The notes: generated by a model not told the origin, from the letters alone. A stretch of 64,000 nt of DNA from Ruegeria arenilitoris (GCF_013030985.1 NZ_WPYP01000002.1:124001-188000), one strand, 5' to 3'; shown: positions 1-9,556, counted from the first letter of the stretch. Numbers and translations: made by a program.

Positions 1-1
1 T

Positions 2-337
2 GAACCACAACCCGATTTCGAACGTCAAAATCCGGCGAACAGCGACTGCAGGATCACCAAGACCTTCCCTTGTCCGCCGTTCAAAGGATTGAACTCTGCC
101 AAAAACGATCTGTCAGGCGTCTGGACCGGGGCTTGTGAGACCGCAAAAGGGTGCGATGTTACGACGCTCCGCTGGATCAATGACCATGTGGCGGTACGGA
201 CCCATTTGCGTGCAAAAAACGCGGATGCAGCGTATCTTTCCCGATTTACAGGAAAGATGCTCACCCTGAGAACCAAATCACTGCTGGCCGCCTTTGAGCC
301 CGACCCGGAATTTGATCCCGGGCAAACCTGCCAGTAG
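2..337 (+). CDS. Unknown protein, 3' part only
   Basis: The frame is open from the left edge to a TAG at 335-337, so the beginning of the gene lies outside the window and about 111 residues are visible. A TTG at 89 could start a shorter 82-residue version, but reading is continuous upstream of it and includes a cysteine-containing stretch (SDCRITKTFPCPPF). The visible part has four cysteines and a WTGACETAKGC segment, which would suit an exported disulfide-bonded protein; that is inference. I do not recognise the family. It runs toward bolA and the two genes converge with a 17-nt gap. Confidence 0.5.
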   Translation, partial: EPQPDFERQNPANSDCRITKTFPCPPFKGLNSAKNDLSGVWTGACETAKGCDVTTLRWINDHVAVRTHLRAKNADAAYLSRFTGKMLTLRTKSLLAAFEPDPEFDPGQTCQ

Positions 338-354
338 CTTGGCAGATTTACCGC

Positions 355-609
355 CTAGGACCCGATATCCAGCGCCAGGGCGTGAATGCGCGGCACGATA
401 TCGCCCAGCGCCTTGTGAATCGCACGGTGGCAGGCGACGCGCGACTGGCCTTCGAACGCGCTGGCGCGGATACGGACGTTGAAATGGCTCTCACCACCGT
501 CCTGATAGCCCGCGTGGCCACGGTGGCTTTCGCTGTCGTCGACAACTTCCAGCTCGCGCGGATCAAATGCCGCCTGCAGGCGGGTTCGGATTTCGTCAGT
601 CACGGTCAT
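355..609 (-). CDS. bolA: BolA family protein
   Basis: An 84-residue BolA-type protein. BolA proteins partner monothiol glutaredoxins, bind [2Fe-2S] clusters and act in iron-sulfur or stress regulation in the cytosol. The sequence shows the BolA fold landmarks: an N-terminal helix (TDEIRTRLQAAFDP), the central SHFNVRIRASAFEGQSRVACHRAIHKA segment (roughly residues 41-67), quoted here only to locate it by its H, R and C residues, and a short C-terminal helix ending in IHALALDIGS. The length is usual for the family. It is divergent from the J-domain gene at 717, so 610-716 is a shared promoter region. BolA next to a J-domain protein and cobS is a common arrangement in Rhodobacterales. Confidence 0.9.
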   Translation of the reverse strand: MTVTDEIRTRLQAAFDPRELEVVDDSESHRGHAGYQDGGESHFNVRIRASAFEGQSRVACHRAIHKALGDIVPRIHALALDIGS

Positions 610-716
610 TTTTTCGCTCAGCGGTAAAAATTTTACCGCCCCCCTCTTCTACTTTCGGCTGCTTAGATTAAACTGCTGCCTCCGAGTCGAGAAGATGCGT
701 TCTTAAGGATCACAGC

Positions 717-1343
717 ATGACGAAATCAGACCCTTTCGGATTCGATATGTCCGTCTCCAGCGCCAAGAAAAAGAACCCGCGCGGGCGTCGGGGGATGTCG
801 GGCGCGTCTGAGACCTCGGTCCGTATCTGTGACCACGAAGGCTGTAACGAGCCAGGTAAGTTCCGCGCGCCGAAAGCGCCGGATGTTTTGGATGATTTCT
901 TTTGGTTCTGCCAGCAGCACGTGCGCGAGTATAACCAGAAATGGAACTTCTTCGACGGCACCACCGAGGCCGAACTGAACGCGCAACGCTCCAAGGACAA
1001 AGTGTGGGAGCGTGAGACCAAGCCCATGGGCGATCCTGAGGCGCGCGCCTGGGCCCGTCTGGGCATCGAGGACCCGCATCAGGTGCTGGGCGCAAACAGC
1101 ACGCAGAACAAGGGCCGCACCTCGGGTGGCGGCGGTCGCCGCCTGCCCCCCACCGAACGCCGCGCGATCGAGATTCTCGAGGCCAAGGACAGCTGGACCA
1201 AGGCTGAGGTGCGCAAAGCCTATAAAAAGCTGATCAAGGTGCTGCACCCTGACATGAACGGCGGCGACCGGTCTCAGGAAGAACAGCTGCAAGAGGTCGT
1301 CTGGGCCTGGGATCAGATCAAGGACAGCCGGAATTTTAAATAA
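717..1343 (+). CDS. J-domain (DnaJ-like) co-chaperone
   Basis: A 208-residue protein with a J domain at its C-terminus instead of its N-terminus. From about residue 147 it has helices typical of the J domain and the diagnostic HPD tripeptide in LIKVLHPDMNGG, which stimulates the ATPase of an Hsp70 such as DnaK. There is no G/F region and no DnaJ zinc-finger repeat block, so it is not DnaJ itself. The N-terminal half has a CDHEGC pair and a conserved FWFCQQHVREYN segment that may bind metal; this is inference. The ATG lies at 717 after AAGGATCACAGC. It is divergent from bolA, and in relatives it usually precedes cobS directly. Confidence 0.85.
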   Translation: MTKSDPFGFDMSVSSAKKKNPRGRRGMSGASETSVRICDHEGCNEPGKFRAPKAPDVLDDFFWFCQQHVREYNQKWNFFDGTTEAELNAQRSKDKVWERETKPMGDPEARAWARLGIEDPHQVLGANSTQNKGRTSGGGGRRLPPTERRAIEILEAKDSWTKAEVRKAYKKLIKVLHPDMNGGDRSQEEQLQEVVWAWDQIKDSRNFK

Positions 1344-1438
1344 GCCTTGCAAACCTTTACGCGACAAAACGAGTTTCGTACCTTGCGTGGATGAAACAGG
1401 CGGTATCACCCGCCTGGGCCTTTCGAGATACGAAGCCC

Positions 1439-2215
1439 ATGGCGCGAAAACAGCAAAAACCGCTGAAGGCAAAGATAAAGCCGGATCATCCATTTTCTGA
1501 CATCATCAACGATGCGTACAGGGTCTTTGCCTATTCAAAACCTCCCAGCATCGAAGTCTGTGAAGGCTGCTGCATGGAAGCAGATTTCGAGGCGGACTTT
1601 TTCGCGCCCCCGATTGCAGAACTTCCTCTTCACTATCTGCAGGACTGGTTTTTCGCCGCGTACGATCCGAAGGGTATTGCCAAGGCGACATGGGGTTACC
1701 TCCTGCCCCGGATACTCGAAGTTCTGGCCGTGGACGAAGACCTTGCCAGCGTCGGGTTGGAGGTCAGCCTGAACCGGTTTGAAACCGGAAACCCGGACAA
1801 CTGGTCCACCAATGAATGGCAGGTTCTGGATCGGTTTCAGCGCGCCTATCTCAAACGCGAAATCGGGCGAGACAATTGCTATCTGGACGACACTATTTGC
1901 ATGTTTGGCTTGGCGGGGTGGTCCCAAGAGGTACTGTTTGAACAGGTTGCCGCTACACCAGACCCGATATTGGTACAACGTTTTTGGCACGACTGGTGCA
2001 CGCATTGCATTCCAGGGCGCGAATCCGTCTGGATCACCGCGTTCTGGGAAAGCCCGGGCAACACGAAAGCCTTCGAATTCTATACGTCTAAAGCATTGTA
2101 CGACAGGGTTGCTCGCTTTGCACTCGACGAGAACACTCCACAGAACCTGTCAGAGAAGGCGTTGGCCATAGCTAGCGTTATCGAAAACAACGCCGACTGG
2201 AACATAAGCGGATAA
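1439..2215 (+). CDS. Conserved hypothetical protein with CxxCC motif
   Basis: A 258-residue cytosolic-looking protein (274 residues if the ATG at 1391 is used). I prefer 1439, where the sequence starts MARKQQKPLKAKIKP; neither start has a strong ribosome site. Near residue 40 there is a CEGCC motif, followed by an acidic/aromatic region (FEADFF, LHYLQDWFFAAYDP) and a well-formed SVGLEVSLNRFETG block. There is no signal peptide or membrane segment. I recognise the pattern as a conserved hypothetical family without known function; the close cysteines could bind metal, but that is a guess. It lies between the J-domain gene and cobS, which are usually adjacent. Confidence 0.7.
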   Translation: MARKQQKPLKAKIKPDHPFSDIINDAYRVFAYSKPPSIEVCEGCCMEADFEADFFAPPIAELPLHYLQDWFFAAYDPKGIAKATWGYLLPRILEVLAVDEDLASVGLEVSLNRFETGNPDNWSTNEWQVLDRFQRAYLKREIGRDNCYLDDTICMFGLAGWSQEVLFEQVAATPDPILVQRFWHDWCTHCIPGRESVWITAFWESPGNTKAFEFYTSKALYDRVARFALDENTPQNLSEKALAIASVIENNADWNISG

Positions 2216-2332
2216 GCTCGGCATTTCATTCTTCTGCACCTCTTCACCGTCCTCACCCTGTTACAAATGCTTGTTACGCCATGTTCCACGAGTGGGCCCT
2301 TTTGCCCACATCCAACCTGTGAACTTTCCCCT

Positions 2333-2950
2333 ATGGAACACGGTATGGAACACTTCATTTCTTTCGTACATGCGAATGTTCTTTTGGTTGCCATCACTTC
2401 GGCCCTGCTACTTAGCGGCTACCTCGCCCTTAACCTGCGTCTACCGCATCTGGGTCTGTGGCCCAGCGCCAGCGGTTGGCGGCACCACACGGCCTTTGGT
2501 CTGTTCCGGCTGTTCTGCGGCGCGACTGTTATATTCGCCTTGTCCGAGGTCTGGATGAACGGCTGGGGTCACTGGTTGCGCTATGCAATCGGCGTACCCG
2601 TCATGCTGCTGTCTTTCGGGATCACGTTGTGGGGCTATCGCTTTCTGGGTCTCGACAACACCTACTGCGAAAGCGAGAGGTTGGTGACCGGCGGCATGTA
2701 TGCCTATTCGCGCAACCCGCAATATGTGACCTCGGTGCTGGCTACGGTGGGACTGGGCATCGCCAGCGGATCGTGGATGACGCTGGGCCTGGCTGCGGCG
2801 CTGTTCGTGATCTATTTCATGTTTGTCCTGAACGAGGAACGCTGGTTGCTGCAGGGCTATGGTCAGGCGTTCCGGGACTACATGCAATCCACCCCGCGCT
2901 TTGTGGACGAACGCAGCCTGATCCGGGTGCGGAACGCAATTCTCGACTGA
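2333..2950 (+). CDS. Membrane methyltransferase, ICMT/PEMT family
   Basis: About 205 residues from the ATG at 2333 (MEHGMEHFISF). It has at least four hydrophobic segments: near the N-terminus (VLLVAITSALLLSGYLAL), around FGLFRLFCGATVIFAL, YAIGVPVMLLSFGITL and a C-terminal pair (TSVLATVGLGIASG, LGLAAALFVIYFMF). The SAM-binding signature of isoprenylcysteine carboxyl methyltransferase/phospholipid methyltransferase-like proteins is present as GGMYAYSRNPQYVT, followed by a C-terminal NEERWLLQGYGQAFRDY block. Members methylate lipids or prenylcysteines; the substrate here is unknown. It may be carried with the preceding hypothetical gene, since both sit between the J-domain gene and cobS. Confidence 0.8.
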   Translation: MEHGMEHFISFVHANVLLVAITSALLLSGYLALNLRLPHLGLWPSASGWRHHTAFGLFRLFCGATVIFALSEVWMNGWGHWLRYAIGVPVMLLSFGITLWGYRFLGLDNTYCESERLVTGGMYAYSRNPQYVTSVLATVGLGIASGSWMTLGLAAALFVIYFMFVLNEERWLLQGYGQAFRDYMQSTPRFVDERSLIRVRNAILD

Positions 2951-3096
2951 TCAAAGCGCGCCGATAAGGCCAGTTTCAAAGAAAGATTTACCGAAGCCGC
3001 GGCACGCGCGGCTTTCCCTTGCCCTTGCCCGCAATATGTTGCACCACACACGGGTTCAAACCCGGCAATACGGGCCAAAGGATAAGGACGACGCGC

Positions 3097-4083
3097 ATGG
3101 CTGACGGATCGATTGATATCAACGCAAAACCCACCGAGGATATCTCGGTCCGTGAGGTGTTTGGCATTGACAGCGACATGGCGGTCAAGGGCTTCGCCGA
3201 GGCAAGTGATCGCGTCCCCGCCATCGACCACACCTACAAGTTCGACCCCGAAACCACGCTGGCGATTCTGGCAGGCTTTGCCCACAATCGTCGGGTGATG
3301 ATTCAGGGCTATCACGGCACTGGTAAATCGACCCATATCGAACAGGTCGCTGCCCGTCTGAACTGGCCCGCCGTCCGCGTGAACCTGGACAGCCATATCA
3401 GCCGGATCGACCTGATCGGTAAAGACGCGATCAAGCTGCGCGACGGCAAGCAGGTCACCGAGTTCCACGAAGGCATTCTGCCCTGGGCCCTGCGCAACCC
3501 GGTCGCCATCGTGTTCGACGAATACGACGCAGGCCGTGCAGACGTGATGTTCGTGATCCAGCGCGTTTTGGAGCATGACGGCAAGCTGACCCTTCTGGAC
3601 CAGAACGAGATCATCACGCCGAACCCGAACTTCCGCCTGTTCGCCACAGCAAACACCGTGGGTCTGGGTGACACAACCGGGCTGTACCACGGCACGCAGC
3701 AGATCAACCAGGCGCAGATGGACCGCTGGTCGCTGGTCTCGACGCTGAACTACCTCAGCCACGATGCCGAGACGATGATCGTTCTGTCCAAGGCGCCGCA
3801 CTACAACACCGAAAAGGGCCGCAAGACCGTGAGCCAGATGGTCACCGTTGCCGACCTGACCCGGACCGCCTTCATGAACGGCGACCTGTCCACAGTGATG
3901 AGCCCCCGGACCGTGATCAACTGGGCCCAAAACGCCGAGATTTTCCGCGATGTGGGCTACGCCTTCCGCCTGTCCTTCCTGAACAAGTGCGACGAGTTGG
4001 AACGTCAGACCGTGGCCGAGTTCTATCAGCGTTGCTTTGACGAGGAACTGCCGGAAAGCGCAGCAAGCGCAAGCCTGGGTTAA
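3097..4083 (+). CDS. cobS: Cobaltochelatase subunit CobS
   Basis: A 328-residue AAA+ ATPase. CobS, with CobT and CobN, inserts cobalt into hydrogenobyrinic acid a,c-diamide in aerobic cobalamin synthesis; CobS and CobT form the chaperone-like ATPase complex. The Walker A motif is GYHGTGKS at residues 71-78 and Walker B is in [12 protein letters not shown]; the arginine-rich sensor region follows ([11 protein letters not shown]). The ATG at 3097 is preceded by AAGGACGACGCGC and gives the usual CobS length and N-terminus; an upstream in-frame extension to 3019 is not needed. cobT follows, but separated by a sulfotransferase gene and about 600 bp. Confidence 0.97.
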   Translation: MADGSIDINAKPTEDISVREVFGIDSDMAVKGFAEASDRVPAIDHTYKFDPETTLAILAGFAHNRRVMIQGYHGTGKSTHIEQVAARLNWPAVRVNLDSHISRIDLIGKDAIKLRDGKQVTEFHEGILPWALRNPVAIVFDEYDAGRADVMFVIQRVLEHDGKLTLLDQNEIITPNPNFRLFATANTVGLGDTTGLYHGTQQINQAQMDRWSLVSTLNYLSHDAETMIVLSKAPHYNTEKGRKTVSQMVTVADLTRTAFMNGDLSTVMSPRTVINWAQNAEIFRDVGYAFRLSFLNKCDELERQTVAEFYQRCFDEELPESAASASLG

Positions 4084-4087
4084 ACAC

Positions 4088-4816
4088 TTGCACTTTCCCG
4101 AACAAAAATGCGTTTTTGTCCACGTCCCGAAGACCGGAGGGAACTTCTTCACTCGATGTTTCCTGCGGTTTTCCGGCGATTCAATGGTCACCAGCGGTCA
4201 TCAGGACGGCGCCGATCGGTTTGAGCTGGCCGGCGACGCGACCAAGACCAAACATCAGACGCTGGCTGAATACAGTGAATTGATTGGCCCGGCCTTTGCC
4301 AATTATACAGCCTATGCCTTTGCCCGTCCCCCGGTCGAGCGAATGATCTCATTGTATTATTCCCCCCACCGCTGGATGCGCGAACAGGAAGGCGGAGGCT
4401 TTGACCTCGACGCCCGCAACGAGCCCATCAATCTGCAGGAATTTGAGGCGCTTGTGTCGTCCAACCATTCCATCTCGGATCTGCTCGACACCCAGAATAT
4501 CCCGGCGCGCTTGATGCTCAACACCAGTGCCCTGCACGCATCCGGAGCAAGTGTTTCGCTGCTGAATTTTGCGAATCTGCAAAGTGGGCTGAAAAGGTTC
4601 GGGCGGAAAAACGGGTTCGATCTGACCGACATTCCCGCCGAAAAGGTGAATTCGAGCGCTGTCAACAATCCGACTGCACTGAATGCCGGTCAAATGGACC
4701 GTTTGGCGGAAACCGTCCTGGATTCACATCACGGTAAAGATCAGGAGTTCTTTCCTGCGACTGGTCTGAAAGGTGTGTTGGAAAGCGTTTCAAGGTGGTT
4801 CAACCTGTACGCATAG
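4088..4816 (+). CDS. Sulfotransferase family protein
   Basis: About 242 residues. The 5'-phosphosulfate loop VHVPKTGGN near the N-terminus is the PAPS-binding motif of cytosolic/Golgi-type sulfotransferases, and AFARPPVERMISLYY matches the 3'-phosphate-binding RxPxER-type motif. The family moves a sulfuryl group from PAPS to carbohydrates or other polymers. No ATG precedes the motif in frame. TTG codons at 4088 (just after the cobS stop) and at 4037 (within cobS) are both possible; I chose 4088 because it leaves a short natural N-terminus. The gene splits cobS from cobT, and the DNA after it is degraded, which suggests later insertion. The acceptor is unknown. Confidence 0.75.
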   Translation: MHFPEQKCVFVHVPKTGGNFFTRCFLRFSGDSMVTSGHQDGADRFELAGDATKTKHQTLAEYSELIGPAFANYTAYAFARPPVERMISLYYSPHRWMREQEGGGFDLDARNEPINLQEFEALVSSNHSISDLLDTQNIPARLMLNTSALHASGASVSLLNFANLQSGLKRFGRKNGFDLTDIPAEKVNSSAVNNPTALNAGQMDRLAETVLDSHHGKDQEFFPATGLKGVLESVSRWFNLYA

Positions 4817-5086
4817 GCGCAAACGCGACTGTTCGGCGCGGCACCCCTTTTGTGTGGTGTTTTCACAACCGGTTGAGTTATTGCGCGCAAGCGTTTGTAT
4901 ATACAAGCATTGCCCGTGAGACATTCGAAGCATGTCGTTTTCAAAGTGCTTCTTTAATTGCCTCTGCCGTTACACTGACTAGTTCAATGCCGTTGCAGGT
5001 GCTTCCCGCCGGAACATCTACCGCATCGAGCTGTTTACATAGTGCTCCGGATGGCTCGAGACGCTGGCCAAACGTCAACGCATCAG

Positions 5087-5322
5087 ATGGAAGAACAGGT
5101 CGCGTCGGTTACCGATCTGCAGAAGGAATTCGACCTTAAGCTGGACAGAATTTTCCTCTGGCCCCTGTCCGAAAGGGTTGAGGCAGTCGGCCCGTGCGGG
5201 ACTGGGTCGAGGTGGCCCATCTGCTGGCCGACATGGGCTACAGCTTTGACGAACGAACTGCCGCAGGTGCGAAACGGCAGCTTGGGCTCCGGATTTCCGA
5301 ATGCCGCGAAGTCCTGCTGTAA
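5087..5322 (+). pseudogene. Possible frameshifted gene relic before cobT
   Basis: Between the sulfotransferase stop and cobT about 600 bp lack an intact gene. Within it, one frame reads from an ATG at 5087 ([20 protein letters not shown], then [16 protein letters not shown]). The frame +1 relative to it continues naturally from about 5194 as [20 protein letters not shown], then [20 protein letters not shown], and stops at TAA 5320-5322. Both halves have normal amino-acid composition for the neighbourhood, while the frame that runs on into cobT becomes rich in W, C and P. I read this as one small gene broken by a frameshift near 5185-5194, or as chance. I do not recognise its family. In 4817-5086 I see nothing coding. 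Confidence 0.3.
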
Positions 5323-5422
5323 GCACCGCGCTGGTTTCATGGGAAAACGGGGTTGGCCCTATGGTCAAGTCCCCGGAATGGCTCTAGGTTGCCCGAACAG
5401 AACAAGTCCGGACCTGCCGCCG

Positions 5423-7300
5423 ATGAGCAAACCCAACGACAACCCCGCCGATCCGTTCAAGAAGGCTCTGGCCGAGGCCACCAAGGTCATGGCTGACGAC
5501 CCGGAACTGAACGTCTCTTACACGGTCGATCCGTCAGGCCTGTCGGGTGAATCGATGCGCCTGCCGCAGGTCAGTCGCCGGATGACCCGCGAAGAGGTTC
5601 TGCTGGCGCGTGGTACGGCGGATGCGCTGGCGTTGCAGCGCCGGTATCACGACGATGCGACCCATGCACGCTATGCGCCTCCGGGCGACATGGCGCGGGA
5701 CCTCTATGAAGCGATGGAAGTCGCCCGGTGCGAAGCGATGGGCGCGCGGGACATGCCCGGGACGGCCAGCAATATCGACGTCAAGATCGGGCACGAGGCG
5801 CTGCGTCGTGGCTATGACCAGTGCAAGCAGCCTGCCGACGCGCCTCTGGCCGTTGCCGCGGGCTATCTGATCCGCCATCTGGCCACAGGGCGCGACCTGC
5901 CTCCGGCGGCTGAAAACATCATGAACCTGTGGCGCGGGTTCATCGAGGAACAGGCTGGCGGGACGCTGGAAAACCTGGATGAAACCCTCTCGGATCAAGC
6001 CGAATTTGCCAAGTTCGCGCGGCAGATGATCAAGGATCTGGGCTATGGCGACCAGTTGGGCGACGACCCGGATGAACTGGACGACGAGCAGGAAGATCAG
6101 GCCGAGGAAGACGCAGAGGAACAGCCCGATCCCGACAGCACCGGCCAGGACGATCAGGATGAACAGGACGCTGACGCGACCCCTGAGCAGACCCAGGAAG
6201 AACAGCAGGACCAGTCTCAGGCCCAGGTCTCGATGGACGAGATGGCCGATGAGGAGATGGGCGAAGAGGCTGAGATGCCCGAAGGCGAGGCTCCGCTGGA
6301 GCCGCCTGCCCCGCCGCCCGCATCCGAGGCCGATCCGGATTACAAGGTATATCTGAACACCTATGACGAAGAGATCGCCGCCGAGGATCTGGCCGAACCG
6401 GCCGAGTTGGAACGGCTGCGCGCCTATTTGGATCAGCAGCTAGAGCCGTTGAAAGGCGCGGTCAGCCGACTGGCCAACAAGCTTCAGCGTCGCCTGCAGG
6501 CGCAGCAGAACCGATCTTGGGAATTTGACCGCGAGGAGGGCATTCTGGACGCTGGCCGTCTGGCGCGCGTGGTGGCGAACCCAACCACTCCGCTGAGCTT
6601 CAAGGTCGAAAAGGATACAGAGTTCCGCGATACGGTGGTGACGCTGCTGCTGGACAACTCCGGTTCGATGCGGGGCCGTCCGATCTCGATTGCGGCAATC
6701 TGCGCGGACGTTCTGGCGCGGACGCTGGAGCGTTGCAACGTGAAGGTCGAGATTCTGGGCTTCACCACTCGCGCGTGGAAAGGCGGTCAAGCCCGCGAGG
6801 CGTGGCTGAACGATGGCCGTCCTCAGCAACCCGGACGTCTGAACGACCTGCGCCACATCATCTATAAGGGGGCCGATGCCCCTTGGCGTCGGGCACGACC
6901 CAATCTGGGTCTGATGATGAAAGAGGGCCTGCTGAAGGAAAACATCGACGGTGAGGCGCTGGAATGGGCGCATCGTCGGATGCTGGCGCGGCGCGAGCAG
7001 CGCAAGATTCTGATGGTAATCTCGGACGGGGCGCCGGTTGACGATTCAACACTCAGCGTCAACCCCGCGAATTATCTGGAGAAACACCTGCGTGATGTGA
7101 TCGCCATGGTCGAAAAGCGCAAGATGGTGGAGCTTCTGGCCATCGGGATCGGACATGACGTGACCCGCTACTATGACCGCGCGGTGACGATCACGGATGT
7201 GGAACAGCTGGCAGGTGCGATGACCGAGCAACTGGCGGCACTGTTCGACAGCGATCCACGGGCCCGGGCCCGCGTGATGGGAATGAAGAGGGCCAGCTGA
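5423..7300 (+). CDS. cobT: Cobaltochelatase subunit CobT
   Basis: A 625-residue protein, the usual CobT length. It has an N-terminal helical domain (about 1-205), a strongly acidic low-complexity linker (about 206-300; runs of D, E and Q such as [15 protein letters not shown]), and a C-terminal VWA domain with an intact MIDAS motif DNSGSMRG near residue 413. CobT partners CobS in the AAA+ complex that drives CobN to insert cobalt during B12 synthesis. The ATG at 5423 ([16 protein letters not shown]) fits known N-termini; the 127-codon open extension upstream is not family-like and crosses degraded DNA. A possible terminator overlaps its stop codon. Confidence 0.96.
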   Translation: MSKPNDNPADPFKKALAEATKVMADDPELNVSYTVDPSGLSGESMRLPQVSRRMTREEVLLARGTADALALQRRYHDDATHARYAPPGDMARDLYEAMEVARCEAMGARDMPGTASNIDVKIGHEALRRGYDQCKQPADAPLAVAAGYLIRHLATGRDLPPAAENIMNLWRGFIEEQAGGTLENLDETLSDQAEFAKFARQMIKDLGYGDQLGDDPDELDDEQEDQAEEDAEEQPDPDSTGQDDQDEQDADATPEQTQEEQQDQSQAQVSMDEMADEEMGEEAEMPEGEAPLEPPAPPPASEADPDYKVYLNTYDEEIAAEDLAEPAELERLRAYLDQQLEPLKGAVSRLANKLQRRLQAQQNRSWEFDREEGILDAGRLARVVANPTTPLSFKVEKDTEFRDTVVTLLLDNSGSMRGRPISIAAICADVLARTLERCNVKVEILGFTTRAWKGGQAREAWLNDGRPQQPGRLNDLRHIIYKGADAPWRRARPNLGLMMKEGLLKENIDGEALEWAHRRMLARREQRKILMVISDGAPVDDSTLSVNPANYLEKHLRDVIAMVEKRKMVELLAIGIGHDVTRYYDRAVTITDVEQLAGAMTEQLAALFDSDPRARARVMGMKRAS

Positions 7301-7330
7301 GGCTGGCCTTGCCTCCGACGGCAGTTTTTT
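7291..7330 (+). terminator. Possible cobT terminator
   Basis: A perfect 7-bp hairpin GGCCAGC/GCTGGCC (7291-7297 and 7302-7308) overlaps the cobT stop. A short TGCC/GGCA stem follows, then a T6 run at 7325-7330. The strong hairpin is too far from the T-run for a standard intrinsic terminator, so the call is tentative. Confidence 0.3.
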
Positions 7331-7373
7331 CCAAAAAGATGAAGGGGTAAGCCCGGGTTAGGAGAAGTAGGAA

Positions 7374-9155
7374 ATGATTCAGTCCTTTGAAGTCACCGCG
7401 CGTCCGGAACAGGGACCGCCACGGTTGGCTGCGTTGCGAAAAGAGATTGCGCGCGAGGGGCTGGACGGGTTCCTGATCCCACGCGCGGATGCTTATCAGG
7501 GCGAATATGTGGCCCCACGGGACGAGCGGCTGGCCTGGTTGACCGGCTTCACTGGGTCAGCAGGATTTTGCGCCGCTTTGACCGACATCGCAGGAGTGTT
7601 CGTGGATGGCCGCTATCGGACGCAGGTGAAGGCGCAGGTCGCGACGGAATTTACGCCGGTTCCCTGGCCCGAAGTTAGCCTGAGCGCATGGCTGAAAGAG
7701 CAGTTGCCGAAAGGCGGCAAGGTGGGTTTTGATCCGTGGCTTCACGCCGCTGGTCAGATCGACAGCGTCCGTAAAGAACTGGCAGGCACCGGGATCGAAC
7801 TGCTGCGGTGTGACAATCTGGTGGACCGGATTTGGGAAAATCAGCCTGCCCCGCCGATGAACCCGGTCAAGGCGCATCCGATCGAGTTTGCCGGGGAATC
7901 GGCAGAAAGCAAAATCGCCCGTCTTTCTGAGGCTCTGCGCGAAGCCGGTTGCACTGCGGCTGCAATCACATTGCCGGATTCGATCATGTGGCTGCTGAAC
8001 ATTCGCGGCTCGGATATCGGCTATAACCCGGTGGCGCATGGTTTTGCCATTTTGAACGCCGACGGGACAATGGATCTGTTCATGGCCGAGGAAAAGCTGA
8101 CGGTCGCTCTGGGTGATCAGGTTCGGGTCCATGCACCGGACACGTTCCTGACCTTTGTCGAAGCGCTGGAAGGCAAAGTTCAGGTCGATCTGGGCACCTT
8201 GCCTCGGGCAGTTGCAGATGTGTTGCAGGATCGGATGGTGGATAACGGCGATCCTTGCGCCCTGCCCAAGGCCTGCAAGAACGCCGCCGAAATCGCTGGC
8301 AGCGCCGAAGCGCATCTGCGCGACGCGGTGGCCGTGATCGAAACCCTGTGCTGGCTGGACGCGCAAGCGCCCGGCACGCTGACGGAAACTCAGGTGGTCA
8401 CCCGGCTTGAGGAAAACCGCCGCAAGGACAATGCGCTGCAGGATATTTCATTCGATACCATCGCGGGCACCGGACCCAATGGCGCGATCATGCATTACCG
8501 CGTGACTGAAGAGACCGACAGCCGCCTTGACGATGGGCAGATACTGGTACTCGACAGCGGCGGGCAATATCTGGACGGCACTACGGACATCACTCGCACC
8601 ATCGCCATTGGTGAAGTGGGTGACGAGGAAAAATCCTGTTTCACCCGCGTGTTGAAGGGCATGATTAACCTGTCTATGCTGCGCTGGCCCGTCGGGCTGG
8701 CCGGGCGCGATATCGAAGGTATCGCACGTGCACCGCTTTGGGCGGCGGGACAGGATTTCAACCACGGTGTCGGTCACGGGGTCGGCGCGTATCTGAGCGT
8801 TCACGAAGGCCCCCAACGCCTGTCGAAGGTCAGCCATGTGCCATTGCAGCCCGGCATGATCCTGTCGAATGAGCCGGGATATTATCGCGAAGGCGCGTTT
8901 GGCATCCGCATCGAAAACCTCGTCGTCGTGCAAGAGGCCCCGTCCCTGCCCGGCGGTGACGACGAGCGCGCCATGCTGAACTGGCGAACGCTGACCTATG
9001 TGCCCATCGACCGGCGCTTGATTGTGGTCGACATGCTGACAAGCGCAGAGCGCGCCTGGCTGAACGCCTATCACCGCGACGTTGCGGAAAAGGTCCGTCC
9101 AAGGCTGGGCGATGACGCCCAACTGTGGTTGGATGCCGCAACCGCGCCGGTCTGA
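7374..9155 (+). CDS. M24B Xaa-Pro aminopeptidase
   Basis: A 593-residue cytosolic metallopeptidase that removes an N-terminal residue preceding proline. It has the three-part build of eukaryote-like aminopeptidase P: two creatinase-like N-terminal domains (about 1-320, with GFLIPRADAYQGEY) and a pita-bread catalytic domain. The dinuclear metal ligands are visible: D in LVLDSGGQYLDGTTDITRT, H in FNHGVGHGVGAYL, E in LSNEPGYYREG and E in FGIRIENLVV. The start at 7374 follows AGGAGAAGTAGGAA, a good ribosome site. No signal peptide is present. It is likely transcribed with the DUF427 gene. Confidence 0.95.
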   Translation: MIQSFEVTARPEQGPPRLAALRKEIAREGLDGFLIPRADAYQGEYVAPRDERLAWLTGFTGSAGFCAALTDIAGVFVDGRYRTQVKAQVATEFTPVPWPEVSLSAWLKEQLPKGGKVGFDPWLHAAGQIDSVRKELAGTGIELLRCDNLVDRIWENQPAPPMNPVKAHPIEFAGESAESKIARLSEALREAGCTAAAITLPDSIMWLLNIRGSDIGYNPVAHGFAILNADGTMDLFMAEEKLTVALGDQVRVHAPDTFLTFVEALEGKVQVDLGTLPRAVADVLQDRMVDNGDPCALPKACKNAAEIAGSAEAHLRDAVAVIETLCWLDAQAPGTLTETQVVTRLEENRRKDNALQDISFDTIAGTGPNGAIMHYRVTEETDSRLDDGQILVLDSGGQYLDGTTDITRTIAIGEVGDEEKSCFTRVLKGMINLSMLRWPVGLAGRDIEGIARAPLWAAGQDFNHGVGHGVGAYLSVHEGPQRLSKVSHVPLQPGMILSNEPGYYREGAFGIRIENLVVVQEAPSLPGGDDERAMLNWRTLTYVPIDRRLIVVDMLTSAERAWLNAYHRDVAEKVRPRLGDDAQLWLDAATAPV

Positions 9156-9214
9156 CACCGGACTGTTACATACACCGGGCAGAGGAGTGGCCCAGGAAAG
9201 ACGAGGAATGCAAA

Positions 9215-9556
9215 ATGGTTGAGATCACGATCCGCAAGCTACCGGGCAAATGGAGTGTGCGTTCGGGCGGCGCTGTACTGGGCGAAAGCACCGGCGCCTT
9301 GGAATTGTCGGAAGGGGACCTGACCCCGGTGATCTATTTCCCCCGCTCGGACATTGCGATGGCCTTTCTGGACATGACCGACAAGGTCACGCATTGCCCG
9401 CATAAAGGGAACGCAACACATTTCTCGATCGTCAACAAATCATCGGTGACCGAGAACGCGGCCTGGAGTTATCAGGACCCGGTCCCCGCCATGGCCGATA
9501 TCAAGGACTATGTGGCCTTCTATCCTATCGAGTCGGTAAAGGTTGAGCAGCTTTAG
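9215..9556 (+). CDS. DUF427 domain protein
   Basis: A 113-residue protein covered by one DUF427 domain. Family landmarks visible are the VYFPRSDI-like stretch (IYFPRSDIAMAFL), THCPHKGNATHFSI with its C and H residues, and AAWSYQDPVP near the end. DUF427 proteins are small beta-rich proteins of unknown biochemical role. The ATG at 9215 was chosen since the protein then begins at the domain (MVEITIRKLPGKW); an upstream 30-codon open extension is not family-like. It follows the aminopeptidase by about 60 nt and ends before a strong two-way terminator. Confidence 0.9.
   Translation: MVEITIRKLPGKWSVRSGGAVLGESTGALELSEGDLTPVIYFPRSDIAMAFLDMTDKVTHCPHKGNATHFSIVNKSSVTENAAWSYQDPVPAMADIKDYVAFYPIESVKVEQL

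Noticed and set aside
2878..4191. A 437-codon minus-strand open frame opposite cobS
   Set aside because: cobS is secure by motifs; the opposite frame has no family features.
5042..5422. 127-codon N-terminal extension of cobT
   Set aside because: CobT of normal length begins at 5423; the extension turns into W/C/P-rich sequence and overlaps the relic.
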